Source: Candidatus Melainabacteria bacterium | GTDB lineage: Bacteria > Cyanobacteriota > Vampirovibrionia > Gastranaerophilales > Gastranaerophilaceae | NCBI GenBank assembly: GCA_022009935.1 | Contig: CP091731.1 | Location: 434,001-498,000, forward strand | Length of the DNA stretch: 64,000 nt | Direction of reading: 5' to 3' | In this document: positions 8,806 through 19,239 of the stretch, piece by piece | Position numbering within the stretch: position 1 is the first letter of the stretch | How the letters are laid out: every line of letters starts with the position of its first letter | Program-made: the position numbers and the translations under genes | Notes under the pieces: model-generated | Database searches by the model: none | What the model saw: the letters and a program-made list of their open reading frames with translations, nothing else | What the model was told of the DNA's origin: nothing

Positions 8806-9223
8806 TTAATAATTTATTACAATATTCTCAACATCCTCAATGGTTTGCGCTGCTTCAATTTGAGCTTCAAAGCCTGCATAAACGTTTGTCCACAAATTTG
8901 TTTTGTAGTTCAAAATCAAACCGCCGATATTTAGAAAATCACTTAACGTCAACTCAATCGGGATATTGTCTTTACTTAGCCATTGTGTAGCTTCAATCCC
9001 TTTGTGCCTGCATTAAATTGGCAGTTGCGGTCATGTTGCTTTGGTTGTCCGTGTTTGTTTCAAATTGGCAACCTTTGTATCTCACATAACCTTTTAAAAC
9101 CGCTTCATTGGCTTATTGAGCCGAAACCAGAAATTTCTTATTCAATCGTTGGGGGTAGAATGGGGAAGCTTTGCTTCCCCCTTCAAGTAATAAAACCCGC
9201 CGTAGGAAAGCCAAATTTTGACT
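8806..9223 (-). CDS. DUF4376-type phage tail-associated protein, 5' end unclear
   Basis: The C-terminal part has the DUF4376 layout: GYVRYKGCQFETNTDNQSN, MTATANLMQAQ, then WLSKDNIPIELTLSDFL and NVYAGFEAQIEAA. At least two frame switches (near 9010 and 9115) are needed. Upstream coding (LLLEGGSKASPFYPQRLN) continues to about 9223, where the repeat mosaic begins, so the true start may have been lost. A GGGGAAGC-TTT-GCTTCCCC hairpin (9162-9180) lies inside it. DUF4376 proteins usually follow tail fibres. Confidence 0.55.
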
Positions 9224-9583
9224 AGTGCGCCGTGTGTGCGTCAGCACACCCAGCACGTAAGTTCGTAGCAATCCGCTGGAGTGGAGCCTTGAAAAGGCGA
9301 AACGGAATGCAAGGATTGCAAGTTGTCAATAATTTGGAACGATGAAGTGAAGACGGCATGTCTTGGATTACGCAGCGTTCGGAACTATGCAACTGGGTTT
9401 CATAATTTTTTACAAAATTATTTCACTCCGTTCAGTTTTTGCTCCTGTGGAGTTTTCTTCGAAAACTCTTACGGCGGTCATTAACTACTTCGCTTTATAC
9501 TCGGAAGCTGGGTCACTTCCTCGTCTAAAAGCTCCGCACGGCTTACGCTTTTCTCCTCACAATCAGGCAAAGCCAACTGTCAG

Positions 9584-9640
9584 CTCCTCTTGTAGGCGAG
9601 ATGGCAATCGAGCCGTACAAAGGGAGGGTGCCCTTTAGGG
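9584..9640 (+). repeat. Two structured hairpins within R2, also found at 63834-63892
   Basis: The first hairpin pairs CTCCTCTTGTA with TACAAAGGGAG, has inner pair GGC/GCC flanked by GA/GA, and an apical GAT-GGCA-ATC. The second is CCCT-TT-AGGG (9631-9640), followed by AATCCGC. In R4 the matching hairpins keep the fold with different apical bases (AGCCT-GAA-AGGCT; CCTCT-TC-AGAGG). Confidence 0.7.
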
Positions 9641-9856
9641 TAGAATCCGCTGCCCCAGGCGGAAAAAAACAAAAAATGTTTAACAAAAAGCATTAATTGG
9701 ACTTGATTAATAAAATTAGTAAAATCAATCCACATTGGCGAATAAAGTCTAAAATTGAACACGCGATAGCGCGTCATATAAAAACACGCTGGTTGGGGCG
9801 AAACTAGGTTTGTTTTTTGTTTTTGCAAAAACCATTTGTTTCGCCATAATAGATTA

Positions 9857-9880
9857 GTGCAAGGGGCTAAAGCCCCTTGC
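9857..9880. repeat. 24-base perfect palindrome within R2
   Basis: TGCAAGGGGCT-AA-AGCCCCTTGCA. The related R1 palindrome at 4615-4637 has C-G in place of the A-T pair next to the G run. Not followed by a T run, so not an obvious terminator. Confidence 0.8.
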
Positions 9881-10229
9881 AACCCTGTGGAACTGTACAA
9901 TTGTTTATCTGATAATAGCAACAAATGCAACCCATATGCAGGCACGAACAATTATCACTTAACGAAACATCGTCAGGCAGCCGTCTGTCTGAGCACGAAG
10001 TGCGAGTTAAGGCTGCTTAAGTTGAGTTTAGTGAGAATGTGAGTGACAAATCGGGTTGCGGTTTTGGTTACTTTTTTCCAACAAAAGTAACCCCGTCCGG
10101 AGGACTTAAAATATATAATTAACATTTTGTAGGAATACAAACAAAATAATTAAAAGCCTTAATTGAACTTCAACGCTATAATTAAACAAAAGTCAATCCA
10201 CGTTGGTGAATGAAATCCAAAAATTGAAC

Positions 10230-10705
10230 GCACGCTGTCTTGGATTACGTCGGGTTCGGAACTATGCAACTCCGTTTTATAATTTTTTACAAAATTATTT
10301 CACTCCGTTCAGTTCCTCACAATCAGGCAAAGCCAACGACGAATCCGCAGCCCGTCATATAAAAACTAAAACAAAAAATGTTTCGTAAAAAGTGATAATT
10401 GGACTTCAATGCTATAACCAAACTAAAGTCAATCCACGTTGGGGAATAAAGTCAAAAATTGAACGCACGCTGTCTTGGATTACGTCGGGTTCGGAACTAT
10501 GTAACTCCGTTTCACAATTTTTACAAAATTGTTCCACTTCGTTCAGTTCCTCACAATCAGGCGAAGCCAACAACGAATCCGCAGTCCGTCATATAAAAAC
10601 TAAAACAAAAAATGTTTCGTAAAAAGTGATAATTGGACTTCAATGCTATAACCAAACTAAAGTCAATCCGCGTTGGTGAACAAAGTCAAAAATTGAACAT
10701 CCGCA
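10230..10705 (+). repeat. Tandem unit of about 236 bases within R2
   Basis: The block beginning CTGTCTTGGATTACGTCGGG recurs at about 10230 and 10466. Each copy runs through the AATTTT hairpin, CAGTTCCTCACAATCAGG, the CGAATCCGCAG block and the GATAATTGGACTTCAATGC block. A third, shortened unit follows to about 10705. The two full copies are nearly identical. Confidence 0.8.
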
Positions 10706-10879
10706 GTCCGTCATATAAAAACCCAACCGGCGTGAAAAATTGTTAAAATCTTACAGCCTAAATTACTTGATGCCAATAAAAGATTACTATAAATTAATAA
10801 AAAAAATCCGTTTAGTCTAATATGTATTTAAGTAGATTAAAACATTTATTTATTTAAAATAATATTGTAAAATTAATTT

Positions 10880-13455
10880 ATGGCAAATGATTTTTTAAAG
10901 TTAAATATTGTTGAAAATCTGAAACAAAATAATTTGCACAATATAATTTGCAATGATGAAAACTTTCATCTCTTAAACCACAACATTGAAAACTTGAAAG
11001 ATGTTTTGGAATTTTTAAATTCCGATAAAGAACAATTAATGATACTCAACGGCTTTATGAATTCAGGCAAAACATGCTTGGTTGATTTTGTTGTTGACAA
11101 TTTACTTAACGATTACATTATAACATTTAACATTAATTTTAACGGTTTAAATCATGTTGATGACATTTATGTTCAAATTTATAATTCTTTGGTTCAATTG
11201 CATCACGAACATAAAATACAAATGGAAAAGCTTCAAATAAAAGAGTTTTCACAAAAAAATTTTAAGTCATTTGATTGCAATAAAACAGCCGATTGTTTTT
11301 GTTTTTGATTTTGATGAAAACAATAATGATACAATAGTTAAAGATTTAATGCTTTTTATTAATGAATTAATTGCAAAACGCGAAAACCAAAATTCTTTAA
11401 AAATCATTATAAATTCTCTGTCGTTTAATTTTGATTTGCTCAACACACAAAACTATCAAAACTCAATAATTCGACCATACAATTTAGATAACATAAAATA
11501 CGAGTTGTTTAATGTAAATAATACCAATCAAAACAAAGCTTTTTTTAGTTCAAAATGCAATTTGAGCGATTGTGAGTACTTTTATAAAATAACACGCGGA
11601 CATTATTTATATATTGAACTTATTAAAATACTTGAAAAAATTATAATTTATCTGTCAACGAATTTTTAAATCAATATAAAAATCAAAAAATTATACATAC
11701 TTGATTTTATAATTTCAAGATTGATGAATAATTATTATAATAAATTCAAAAACTTTTTTTTTTTTTTAACGATAAACAGACTTCAAACCCCTCTGGAATT
11801 TTTTATATAATAATCAATTTATAAACAAAGAAGACTTAAATTTATTAATTTCAAATAAAATTGTAAAAAGAAGATAAAGATATAGTTTATATAAAAAGTT
11901 ATATAAAAAATATGTTTTAAATAACTTGAATGATGAGTCTAAAGCTAATATAACAAAATTATTAATAGACATTTACAAAAACCAACTTGAGCTGTCGCCT
12001 TTGAAACGAAAGTTAAAAGTGTCAAGGGCAAGCTTGCACCATGAAATTGAATATCATAATAATTTTTTAAACAAGTTTAAAGAACAAATAAAAAGTCGCG
12101 ATAAACAATTAGAAATTACCTCCATCAGCTATGCCAGAAGCCAAGGAGTTATAACTACAGATTATAACAATATCAATAAAAATAAAAAAAGATATAAATC
12201 TAGAAAAAACAAAAATATGGCTGAAAGAAAAATAATTTCCCCATTTGCGTTAACAAGAGAGGAACAACTACTTTTAACCTCTTCTTTTGACACTCCAATG
12301 ACAAATATAAATAACAATTTTCTTCAAGAAAAAGGAAAAAATAGTGAAATAAACAAAGAAATTGCAAAAGAAAGATGAAAATAAAGATAGCAACCAAATT
12401 GAAAATTTGTTCAAAATGGCTTTAGGTTTTGAACAAAAATTGAGTATTATAAAGCTATTGATATTTACCATTCAATTTTAGACAAGGATATAAAAGAAGA
12501 CGATAAAAAATTAATTTATACTTTTTACAAAACTTGGAATGTTATATCAAAAATTGTCAAATTATAAAAAAGCATTGAATTCCTATAAAAAGCCTTGGAA
12601 ATATGCATAAATAAAAACGAAACAATAAAAGCATATTACATTTATTATCAAATAGCAAAAATATATAAGGCTACATTTAAAAATGATTTGGCTTATGAAA
12701 TTTATAAAAAAATACTAGATGACAAAAAAGTCACTTTGCCAAACGACTTGAAAATACAAATAACAAATGATTATGTTGAAATTTTAAATGAACCTAAAAC
12801 TGTCATTGAAACATTATTAAAAATTAACGATATAGTTAATAAATCAGATGACATCGCTTTAAAAATTGACTATTATTTTAAGCTCGCAACAGGATATGAT
12901 GATATGGATGATATAGTTGAAGCTAAAGCATACTATTATAAATGTCTATCATATATTGAGCCTAACAAAAAAAATTATCATCATAGATTAATAGGAGCAA
13001 TCTATTTTAATATAGCAAATATTTGTTTGGATGAAAATAACAATGATGATGCGTATCAATATTTTAAACTTTCTTTAAACTATGAAATAGAAAATCAAAA
13101 TTATGAAGAAGCTTATTTTGCTGCCATAAATTTAGGAAAAATGCTTTTTATACAAAAAAACAGAAGAAGCACATCAATATTTTATAGATGCTGTTACGTA
13201 TGCAAATAAATTAAATGATAAATTTTATTTAGCTGAAAGTCAATTGAACTTGGGAGATTATTACTATTTCATTAAAAATGATGAAGAAGCTTTGAAGTGT
13301 TTTTCTTCTTGTTCTTTCAATAGCACTTAAAAATAAATTCTCGGATGAAAATATTGAAAACGTAAAATCTCGATTAAAAGATTTAAAAAATAAGACTTGG
13401 TGAAGAAAAATTTAAAATAATTGTAAACAAAAGCAGATTAAGAGGCGTTGACTAG
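10880..13455 (+). CDS. STAND-like P-loop NTPase with TPR-rich C-terminus, many frameshifts
   Basis: The N-terminal region carries Walker A in LNGFMNSGKTCLVDF (about residue 60) and a Walker B-like PIVFVFDFDEN (about residue 137). Beyond a poorly conserved middle with a long T run (11756-11767), the C-terminal 270 residues are helical TPR-type repeats (YYIYYQIAKIYKATF, GAIYFNIANICLDENN, EEAYFAAINLGKMLF). The end after the last frame switch reads IIVNKSRLRGVD. About 850 residues if intact. The architecture of an NTPase plus TPRs resembles STAND signalling proteins. It stops two bases before rsmG. The -10-like TAAAAT (10868-10873) lies six bases before the ATG without a ribosome-binding site. 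Confidence 0.6.
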
Positions 13456-13456
13456 T

Positions 13457-14191
13457 ATGGATGCAAATAAACTTTTTTTTTAAAAATATAATAAATGAAG
13501 GTTTGTTGTTGAAACTTGAAGATAGAGAAATAGAAAAATTAAACAAATTTGAAGAGTTATTCAAGCTTTATAATGTGCATACAAATTTAATGAGCAAGAA
13601 TGATTTAAACATAATATTTGAAAAACATATATATGACTCGTTGTCTTTTGGATTGTTTTTAAAAAAGTATTCATATTATGACAAAATAGTAAAAGTTATG
13701 GACATTGGTACAGGTGGCGGATTTCCGGCAATACCTTTAAGCATATGTTTTAATAATCTTGATATACTTGCAATTGATTCGATTGCAAAAAAATTGAATT
13801 TATAAATCAAACAGTAAAAGAACTTGAAATAGAAAATTTAAAAACAAAATGCATAAGGATTGAAAACCTTCCATATGATTTAAAAAACAGTTATGATATT
13901 TTAACATCACGAGCTTTAGCACCATTAAATATACTTCTTGAATATGCAATGCCTTTTGTCAAAAAAAGAAGCCTATTTTGTTGCATATAAAGGTAAACAT
14001 ATAAAAGATGAAATATTTCTTGCTAAAGGTGCTTTAAAAAAATTAAATGCTGAAATCGTTGATATTATTGATTATAACCTGCCACTTGAGACAGATTACA
14101 AAAAGACATTTATTAATAATAAAGAAAATAAAAAGAAACCTCAAGTCAATATCCAAGAACGTATTCTAGCATAAAAAACAATCCTTTGTAA
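13457..14191 (+). CDS. rsmG: 16S rRNA (guanine-N7) methyltransferase RsmG
   Basis: RsmG methylates G527 of 16S rRNA with SAM. Typical parts are LYNVHTNLMSKND and FEKHIYDSLSF, the SAM-binding VMDIGTGGGFPAIPLS, LTSRALAPL and FVAYKGK. Frame switches occur near 13480, 13800 and 13965, all in A/T runs. A further switch near 14140 restores the family ending QYPRTYSSIKNNPL, with TAA at 14189. About 240 residues, the normal size. The loss of frame in a conserved rRNA-modifying enzyme at four homopolymers argues for sequence error. Confidence 0.9.
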
Positions 14192-14214
14192 TTTTTACAA
14201 AACTGTTATATAAT
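14186..14214 (+). promoter_or_regulatory. Promoter for hpf-der, -35 box inside the rsmG stop
   Basis: TTGTAA (14186-14191, the last rsmG codon and its stop), a 17-base spacer and TATAAT (14209-14214). The hpf ATG follows at 14250 with a TGGAGGC ribosome-binding site. Confidence 0.55.
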
Positions 14215-14249
14215 AAAAAAGTACAAGTTTTATGGAGGCAAAATAAATT

Positions 14250-14615
14250 ATGCGTGTAGTTGTAAATGGTCGTAATATAGAAATTACAGATGCAATAAAA
14301 AGTTATGCAAAAGAAAAGTTTGGAAAAGTTTTAACACATTATGACCAAATACAAATGATAGAATTAACATTAAGTGTGGTTAAAAACCCATCAGTGAATG
14401 AAAAACACCATGCGGAAGTTATATGTAAACTACCTTCACAAAATATAGTTTCAGAAGAAAAAGCCGAGTCTATGTACGCAGTTATAGATTTACTTGCTGA
14501 TAAATTAGATAGACAAATAATAAAATACAAAGATAAACATTTGAACCCTAAAAATAAAGGTGAGTCTATTCGTTTCGATGATGAACCACAAGGTGAAAAT
14601 CAAGACGAACAGTAA
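14250..14615 (+). CDS. hpf: Ribosome hibernation promoting factor, short form
   Basis: Intact, 121 residues. It shows the HPF/RaiA fold signature: RVVVNGRNIEITDAIKSYAK, then HHAEVICKLPSQNIVSEEKA and MYAVIDLLADKLDRQI, with KYKDKHL after it. The acidic tail (FDDEPQGENQDEQ) replaces the C-terminal dimerisation domain of the long form. It binds the 30S decoding region in non-growing cells. It lies ten bases before der and probably shares a transcript with it. Confidence 0.92.
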   Translation: MRVVVNGRNIEITDAIKSYAKEKFGKVLTHYDQIQMIELTLSVVKNPSVNEKHHAEVICKLPSQNIVSEEKAESMYAVIDLLADKLDRQIIKYKDKHLNPKNKGESIRFDDEPQGENQDEQ

Positions 14616-14624
14616 GAATTAACA

Positions 14625-15964
14625 ATGTCTAATAAACGTGAAATTATAGCAATTGTTGGGCGCCCGAATGTGGGGAAATCAACTTTTGTAAATAGATTAG
14701 TTGGTGCAAGAAAATCAATTGTCGATGATGCTCCCGGTGTGACTCGTGATAGAATTTATTTTGATGTTTCTTGGTGTGGTAAAGATTTTACAGTCATCGA
14801 CACAGGAGGGATAATCCCAAATGATGAAGATGAGATAATGAAAAATATCTTTGCTCAAGTTGAATTAGCATTGGATGAAGCAGATAAAATTATTTTTATG
14901 GTTGACGCTAAAGATGGCATCAACCCGGTTGATATTGAAATTGCTAATTATTTAAGACGTTCTAGGAAACCTATTTTTTTAACAGCAAATAAAGTTGATA
15001 CAATAGATAAATCCTCCGGTGCATATGAATTTTATCAACTTGCACTTGGTGAACCATATATTATAAGTGCACTTCACGGAAGTGGAGGTGTTGGTGATTT
15101 GCTTGATAAAATTGTTGAAGATATGGAAGATGATTTATCTACAAATGAAGATGAAAAATCTATAAAAATAGCAATTGTCGGACGTCCAAATGCCGGAAAA
15201 TCCTCCATTGTTAATGCCCTTTTAAACGAAAACAGACTCATTGTTTCAGATATTAGTGGTACAACTCGTGATAGCATCAATTCAAAATTAAAATTTGAAA
15301 ATGATGAATATACTTTAATTGATACAGCCGGGATAAGAAAAAAATCAAAAGTTGATTATGGAGTCGAAAAATTTGCAGTTGACCGTTCAATTCGTGCTAT
15401 TCGTGATTGTGACATTGCTATTTTGGTTATAGATGCAACAATTGGCTTAACAGACCAAGATAAAAAAATATCTCAAATTATTGTAGAAGCAGGTAAAGGA
15501 ATTATTCTTGCTGTCAACAAATGGGATATCGTTGAAAATAAAGATGCTTATTCTACAGTAAAATATGAGAAAAAAATTGAATCTGAAGCTCCATTTTTAA
15601 ATTTTGTTCCTAAAATATTTATCTCGGCTCTTACTAAACAAAGAATTAATACCATTTTTATTGAAGCCAAAAAAGTCTATGAACAATACAAAAAACGAAT
15701 TTCAACAAGCTTGCTAAATAAAATAGTCAATGAAGCGTATGTGATAAACCCACCAACTTCCTTTAAGGGCAAACGTTTAAAAATTTATTATTCAACACAA
15801 GTTTGTGACTCTCCGCCAACATTTGTTATTTTTATAAATGACAAAAAGCTTGTAAAAGACAGCTACAAAGATACTTGGAAAACCAACTGCGAGAAGCGTT
15901 TGGTTTTGTTGGAGTTCCTTTTAGAATTTCTTTCCGCGAACGTGGTGAAGATAAAAGAAAGTAA
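14625..15964 (+). CDS. der: Ribosome-assembly GTPase Der (EngA)
   Basis: The family's two tandem GTPase domains and C-terminal KH-like domain are all visible. First domain: GRPNVGKST (residues 12-20), VIDTGG, TANKVD. Second: GRPNAGKSS (about 185), LIDTAG, AVNKWD. The KH-like part has INPPTSFKGKRLKIYYSTQV. A frame switch near 15870 restores the normal end RYLENQLREAFGF and VPFRISFRERGEDKRK, with stop 15962-15964. It acts in 50S maturation and is essential in most bacteria. Its stop is one base from that of the convergent trkH. Confidence 0.95.
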
Positions 15965-15965
15965 T

Positions 15966-17422
15966 TTAATAATTTTTAAATTTCCAAAAATCTTTAGAAA
16001 ATAGTGCAATAAAAGGGATTACTTCAAGCCTGCCGATAAGCATATTAGCAGCAAGTATCATTTTTGTTGCACCATGAAGTGTTTCAAAACTTCCTGTGGG
16101 ACCAATCAAGCCAAATGCGATGCCCACATTGTTTATGGCAGATAACACCCCTGTTGTTGCAACTGTCACATCACCTTCAATAACCATCACAAGAAGTATG
16201 CTTATAATTAAAACCATTGCATAAAAACAAACAAATGTGATAATTTGAGTCATTACATCCTTAGGCACCATTTGATTGTTAATTCTTATCGGGTAAACTG
16301 CATTTGGGTGAATAATCTTTTTTATTTCGGTATTTATATACTTAAAAATCAGCAAAAACCTGACTATTTTAATGCCACCACAGGTTGAACCTGCACAAGC
16401 ACCCATTGCCATAGCTATAAGTAAAATTACTTTTGCAAAATCATTAAACTTTGTGTAATCAATTGATGAAAATCCACCACCTGACTGAAATGAAACGACT
16501 TGAAAAAAGCCCATGAGTGAATGCCTCACAGAAACTAAATTTGTCAATAAATACTAAACTTAATATTATTAACACAATTAGAGAAACAAGTATTTTGACG
16601 TACAATTTAAATTCTTCGTTTTTGAGAAACAAGCCAGGCTTTTTTTTAGTCCAAACACTATACAATAAAGAAAAATTTAAGCTTGTAAAAAACAAAATAA
16701 TCCGACAATCCACACAATGGCTAAATTGTTGTACCCTTGGATGCTTTGAGGATTTGGGCTTAAACCGCCTGAACTGAGTGTTGAAAAAGAAGTGCAAAAA
16801 GATGAAATAAACTCATTCCTGAAAATTTTAGAAAAACAATTTCAACAATTGTAAATATAACGTATATTGCCCATAGAGCCGTTGCCGTGTTGCGTATTCT
16901 CGGAGTTATTTTATCTTCCCCGGGACCCGGGGCTTCGGCAAAAAACATCTGTCTGCCTGCAACTTTAAATTGTGGTAAAATCGCAATAAACAATACGATA
17001 ATCCCCATACCACCAAGCCACTGACAAAATGAACGCCAAAAAAACATTGTTTTTGGATAATCATAATGTGTCAAAACTGTTGAGCCGGTTGTTGTTGCAG
17101 ATGAAATAGCTTCAAAAGTTGCATTGATAAAATCAAACCCATAAAAATAATATGGAATAGAAGAAATCATTGCAAACGTCACCCAAGACAAAAGGACGAT
17201 AAGCAATCCCTCTGATTTTTTTAAATCATTTAAATAATCGTTTTTTATATTTTTGTTATTTAATACAAAACCCAAAACTATTGATACAACAGAAGCCGTC
17301 AAAAAAGGTTTTATAGAATAAATATCATTATAGTAAAGAGCAACAAGAATTGGAACAGCAATAACAATTCCAACATATTTGCAAATCAACCCTAATGCAT
17401 TAAATATATAAGAAATTCTCAT
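15966..17422 (-). CDS. trkH: Potassium uptake channel subunit TrkH
   Basis: Integral membrane protein of about 480 residues forming the K+ pathway of the Trk/Ktr system. Pore-loop regions are seen at ISSATTTGSTVLT, FSTLSSGGLSPN, SFQSGGGFSSID and AINNVGIAFGLIGPTGSF. The characteristic GGMGIIVLFIAILPQ and GSTCGGIKIVRFLL are present. Two or three frame switches (about 16540, 16650, 16790) interrupt the middle, mostly in T runs. It is encoded two bases after trkA, its cytoplasmic regulator, in one operon. Confidence 0.92.
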
Positions 17423-17424
17423 AT

Positions 17425-18766
17425 TTAATTGTCCTCAAAGAAGTTTTTGACATTTTGTGCATTATCAGATGTTGTAAAGATAATTAGTTTATCATATGCA
17501 CGAAGAAGTGTATTACCCATTGGAATAATGACATTATTTCGTCTTTCAATTATTGCAATTAAAGAATTGGAAGGCATTTTAAGGTTCATAACCAAAGTAT
17601 CTTGAAATTTTTCACTTAAACTAACTTGAAGTATTTCGCCAAGTCCCTGTTCAACAGTGGTTAAAATACCTTTATCCGGGTCAACGATGGTATGTTTAAT
17701 TTCATTTATTGCAGCAAATTTTGGCGAAACCGCAACATCAATACCGACCTTCTCAAAAAGACTGATGTTTGTAGCTTCTGAAACCCTTGTTATTATTTTT
17801 CCTGCCCCAAGTTGTTTTACAAGAAGAGAGCATAGAAGATTTTTTTCATCATTGTTTGTAACACAAACGACAACGTCACTATCGCCAACATCTTCAGTTT
17901 TTAGCAATTCTAAATCTTTTCCGTCACCGTGCAAAACAAGTGTTTTGGGCAAGTGTTGAGATAAAAATTCACACTGTTTAAAATTTTTTTCTATAATTTT
18001 AGTTTTTATATCAAGTTCTTCCAAATTTTGTCCCAACATAAACCCGACACGTCCGCCACCAATTATTGTCACTGTTTCAACTTTTTTATTATTTACAATA
18101 AAAAACTTCGCAGCCAAAATATCAAGATTATGAGAAACCCCCATAAATATAGCTTTGTCATTGAGTTCCAAAGTCGTTTCACCATTTGGAATAAATAATT
18201 TATTATCACGCGTTATACCAACAATCAAAGTTGATGGCGGAAAATGACAATCCTTAACTTTTTTGTTTAATATAATAGAATTTTCTTTTATACGGTATTC
18301 TATCAACGCTGCTTTGTTATATGCAAAATTTTCAATACTTATGGCTTCAGGTGTTGTGATTAAACGAAATATTTGTTGTGTAAGTAAATTTTCTGGTCTT
18401 ATAACATCGTCAATCAAAACTTTTTCATTAAATTCACAACCTTTTACCAAATTTAATGACTCAATATAATCTTCATTTGAAATGAAACAAACAGTTTGAG
18501 CCTCTGAAATGTTTTTTACAGAAATGCAACTTATAATATTTGTTTCGTCACTGTTTGTACAAGCTATGAATATGTCTGCATATTCAATTTGAGCCTTTTT
18601 AATGTCTCAATGTTTGAACCGGAACCAAAAATGAAATTTATATCAAGCTTACTAAAATCATCTTTTAGATTTTCTTGATTATCAATTATTGTGATATCGT
18701 GATCTTCGAAAACTCCGTAGCTATTAAGTTTCCTATGTCATTTGCACCATATATAACTATATTCAT
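17425..18766 (-). CDS. trkA: Potassium uptake regulatory protein TrkA
   Basis: A cytoplasmic ring-forming regulator that binds NAD(H) or other nucleotides and gates TrkH. Two RCK units are visible. The first starts MNIVIYGANDIGNLIATEFS and continues after frame switches near 18705 and 18605 (NFIFGSGSNIETLK, then YADIFIACTNSDETN). The second carries VTIIGGGRVGFMLGQNL and VVVCVTNNDEKNLL. Each is followed by a TrkA_C-like domain, the last ending KLIIFTTSDNAQNV. About 446 residues, full length for the family. Confidence 0.9.
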
Positions 18767-19239
18767 TGCATTTATTATCCAAAATCAGCATATCTTATTT
18801 AATGTTTATAATACAAAAAATATGTTAAAAGCAAGAATGTAAATATTTTTCCGCCTTTGGTATCCGCCTTCATTCATTCGTGTATCTTACAGCGGATATT
18901 ATTACATGCAAGTAGAAAGTAAAGCTTTTTGACAATGGATAAATATGAGGCGGCGGCGCCCGTGCGCCGCCGCCTCAATCAGATACAAAGTTTGAACAAT
19001 TCCATAGGATTGACAAAAGAATAAACGTCATAAATGCATTCATACGAAAAATAAACAGTCCTTTAGGGTCACAAGGGCGCTTCGCGCTCAAACAAACTTT
19101 AAAATTGTTAAATATTATAAACCCTGTTTTATTTGATATATATACCTAAAAAAGCTGCTTAGCCTATTATGCTTTGTACAGGAATAATGAATTGAATATA
19201 TATCTTACTTCTGATAAAATTTATTTGAGAATTATTTTT
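18767..19239. other. Intergenic region with a GC-only hairpin
   Basis: No gene seen. It separates the divergent trkA and the metallopeptidase-like gene. It contains the perfect GC-rich palindrome described separately, and a weaker CGCTTCGCG-type short inverted repeat at about 19078-19090. Confidence 0.6.
18947..18976. repeat. 30-base GC-rich perfect inverted repeat
   Basis: GAGGCGGCGGCGC, a CCGT loop and GCGCCGCCGCCTC: 13 perfect base pairs, 28 of 30 bases G or C, inside an AT-rich intergenic region. No T run on either side, so not a standard terminator. Confidence 0.9.

Larger units (their letters stand above)
9225..10740 (+). repeat. Mosaic palindromic repeat array, copy R2 (about 1.5 kb)
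   Basis: No credible gene. The stretch consists of modules reused at the other three loci: CTTGGATTACG, a hairpin ATAATTTT-TTAC-AAAATTAT, CACTCCGTTCAGTT, GAGTTTTC-TTC-GAAAACTC, CCTCACAATCAGGCAAAGCC, GACGAATCCGCAGCCCGTC, ATAAAAACTAAAACAAAAA, AATGTTTCGTAAAAAG, GATAATTGGACTTCAA and CAAAAATTGAACGC. Local GC content is above that of the neighbours. The right end, CCAACCGGCGTG (10727-10738), is the inverse of the R1 end. The array separates the prophage remnant from the NTPase-rsmG region. Confidence 0.9.

Noticed and set aside
9363..10622. Open reading frames of 60-120 codons on both strands inside the repeat arrays
   Set aside because: They are copies of the same repeat modules read in different frames, without ribosome-binding sites or family similarity, and they change frame between copies.
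10150..10705. Possible CRISPR array
   Set aside because: Units are about 236 bases, spacers are not unique, units are internally palindromic mosaics, and there are no cas genes.
18947..18976. Rho-independent terminator
   Set aside because: No T run on either strand and no gene ends nearby; both flanking genes start there.
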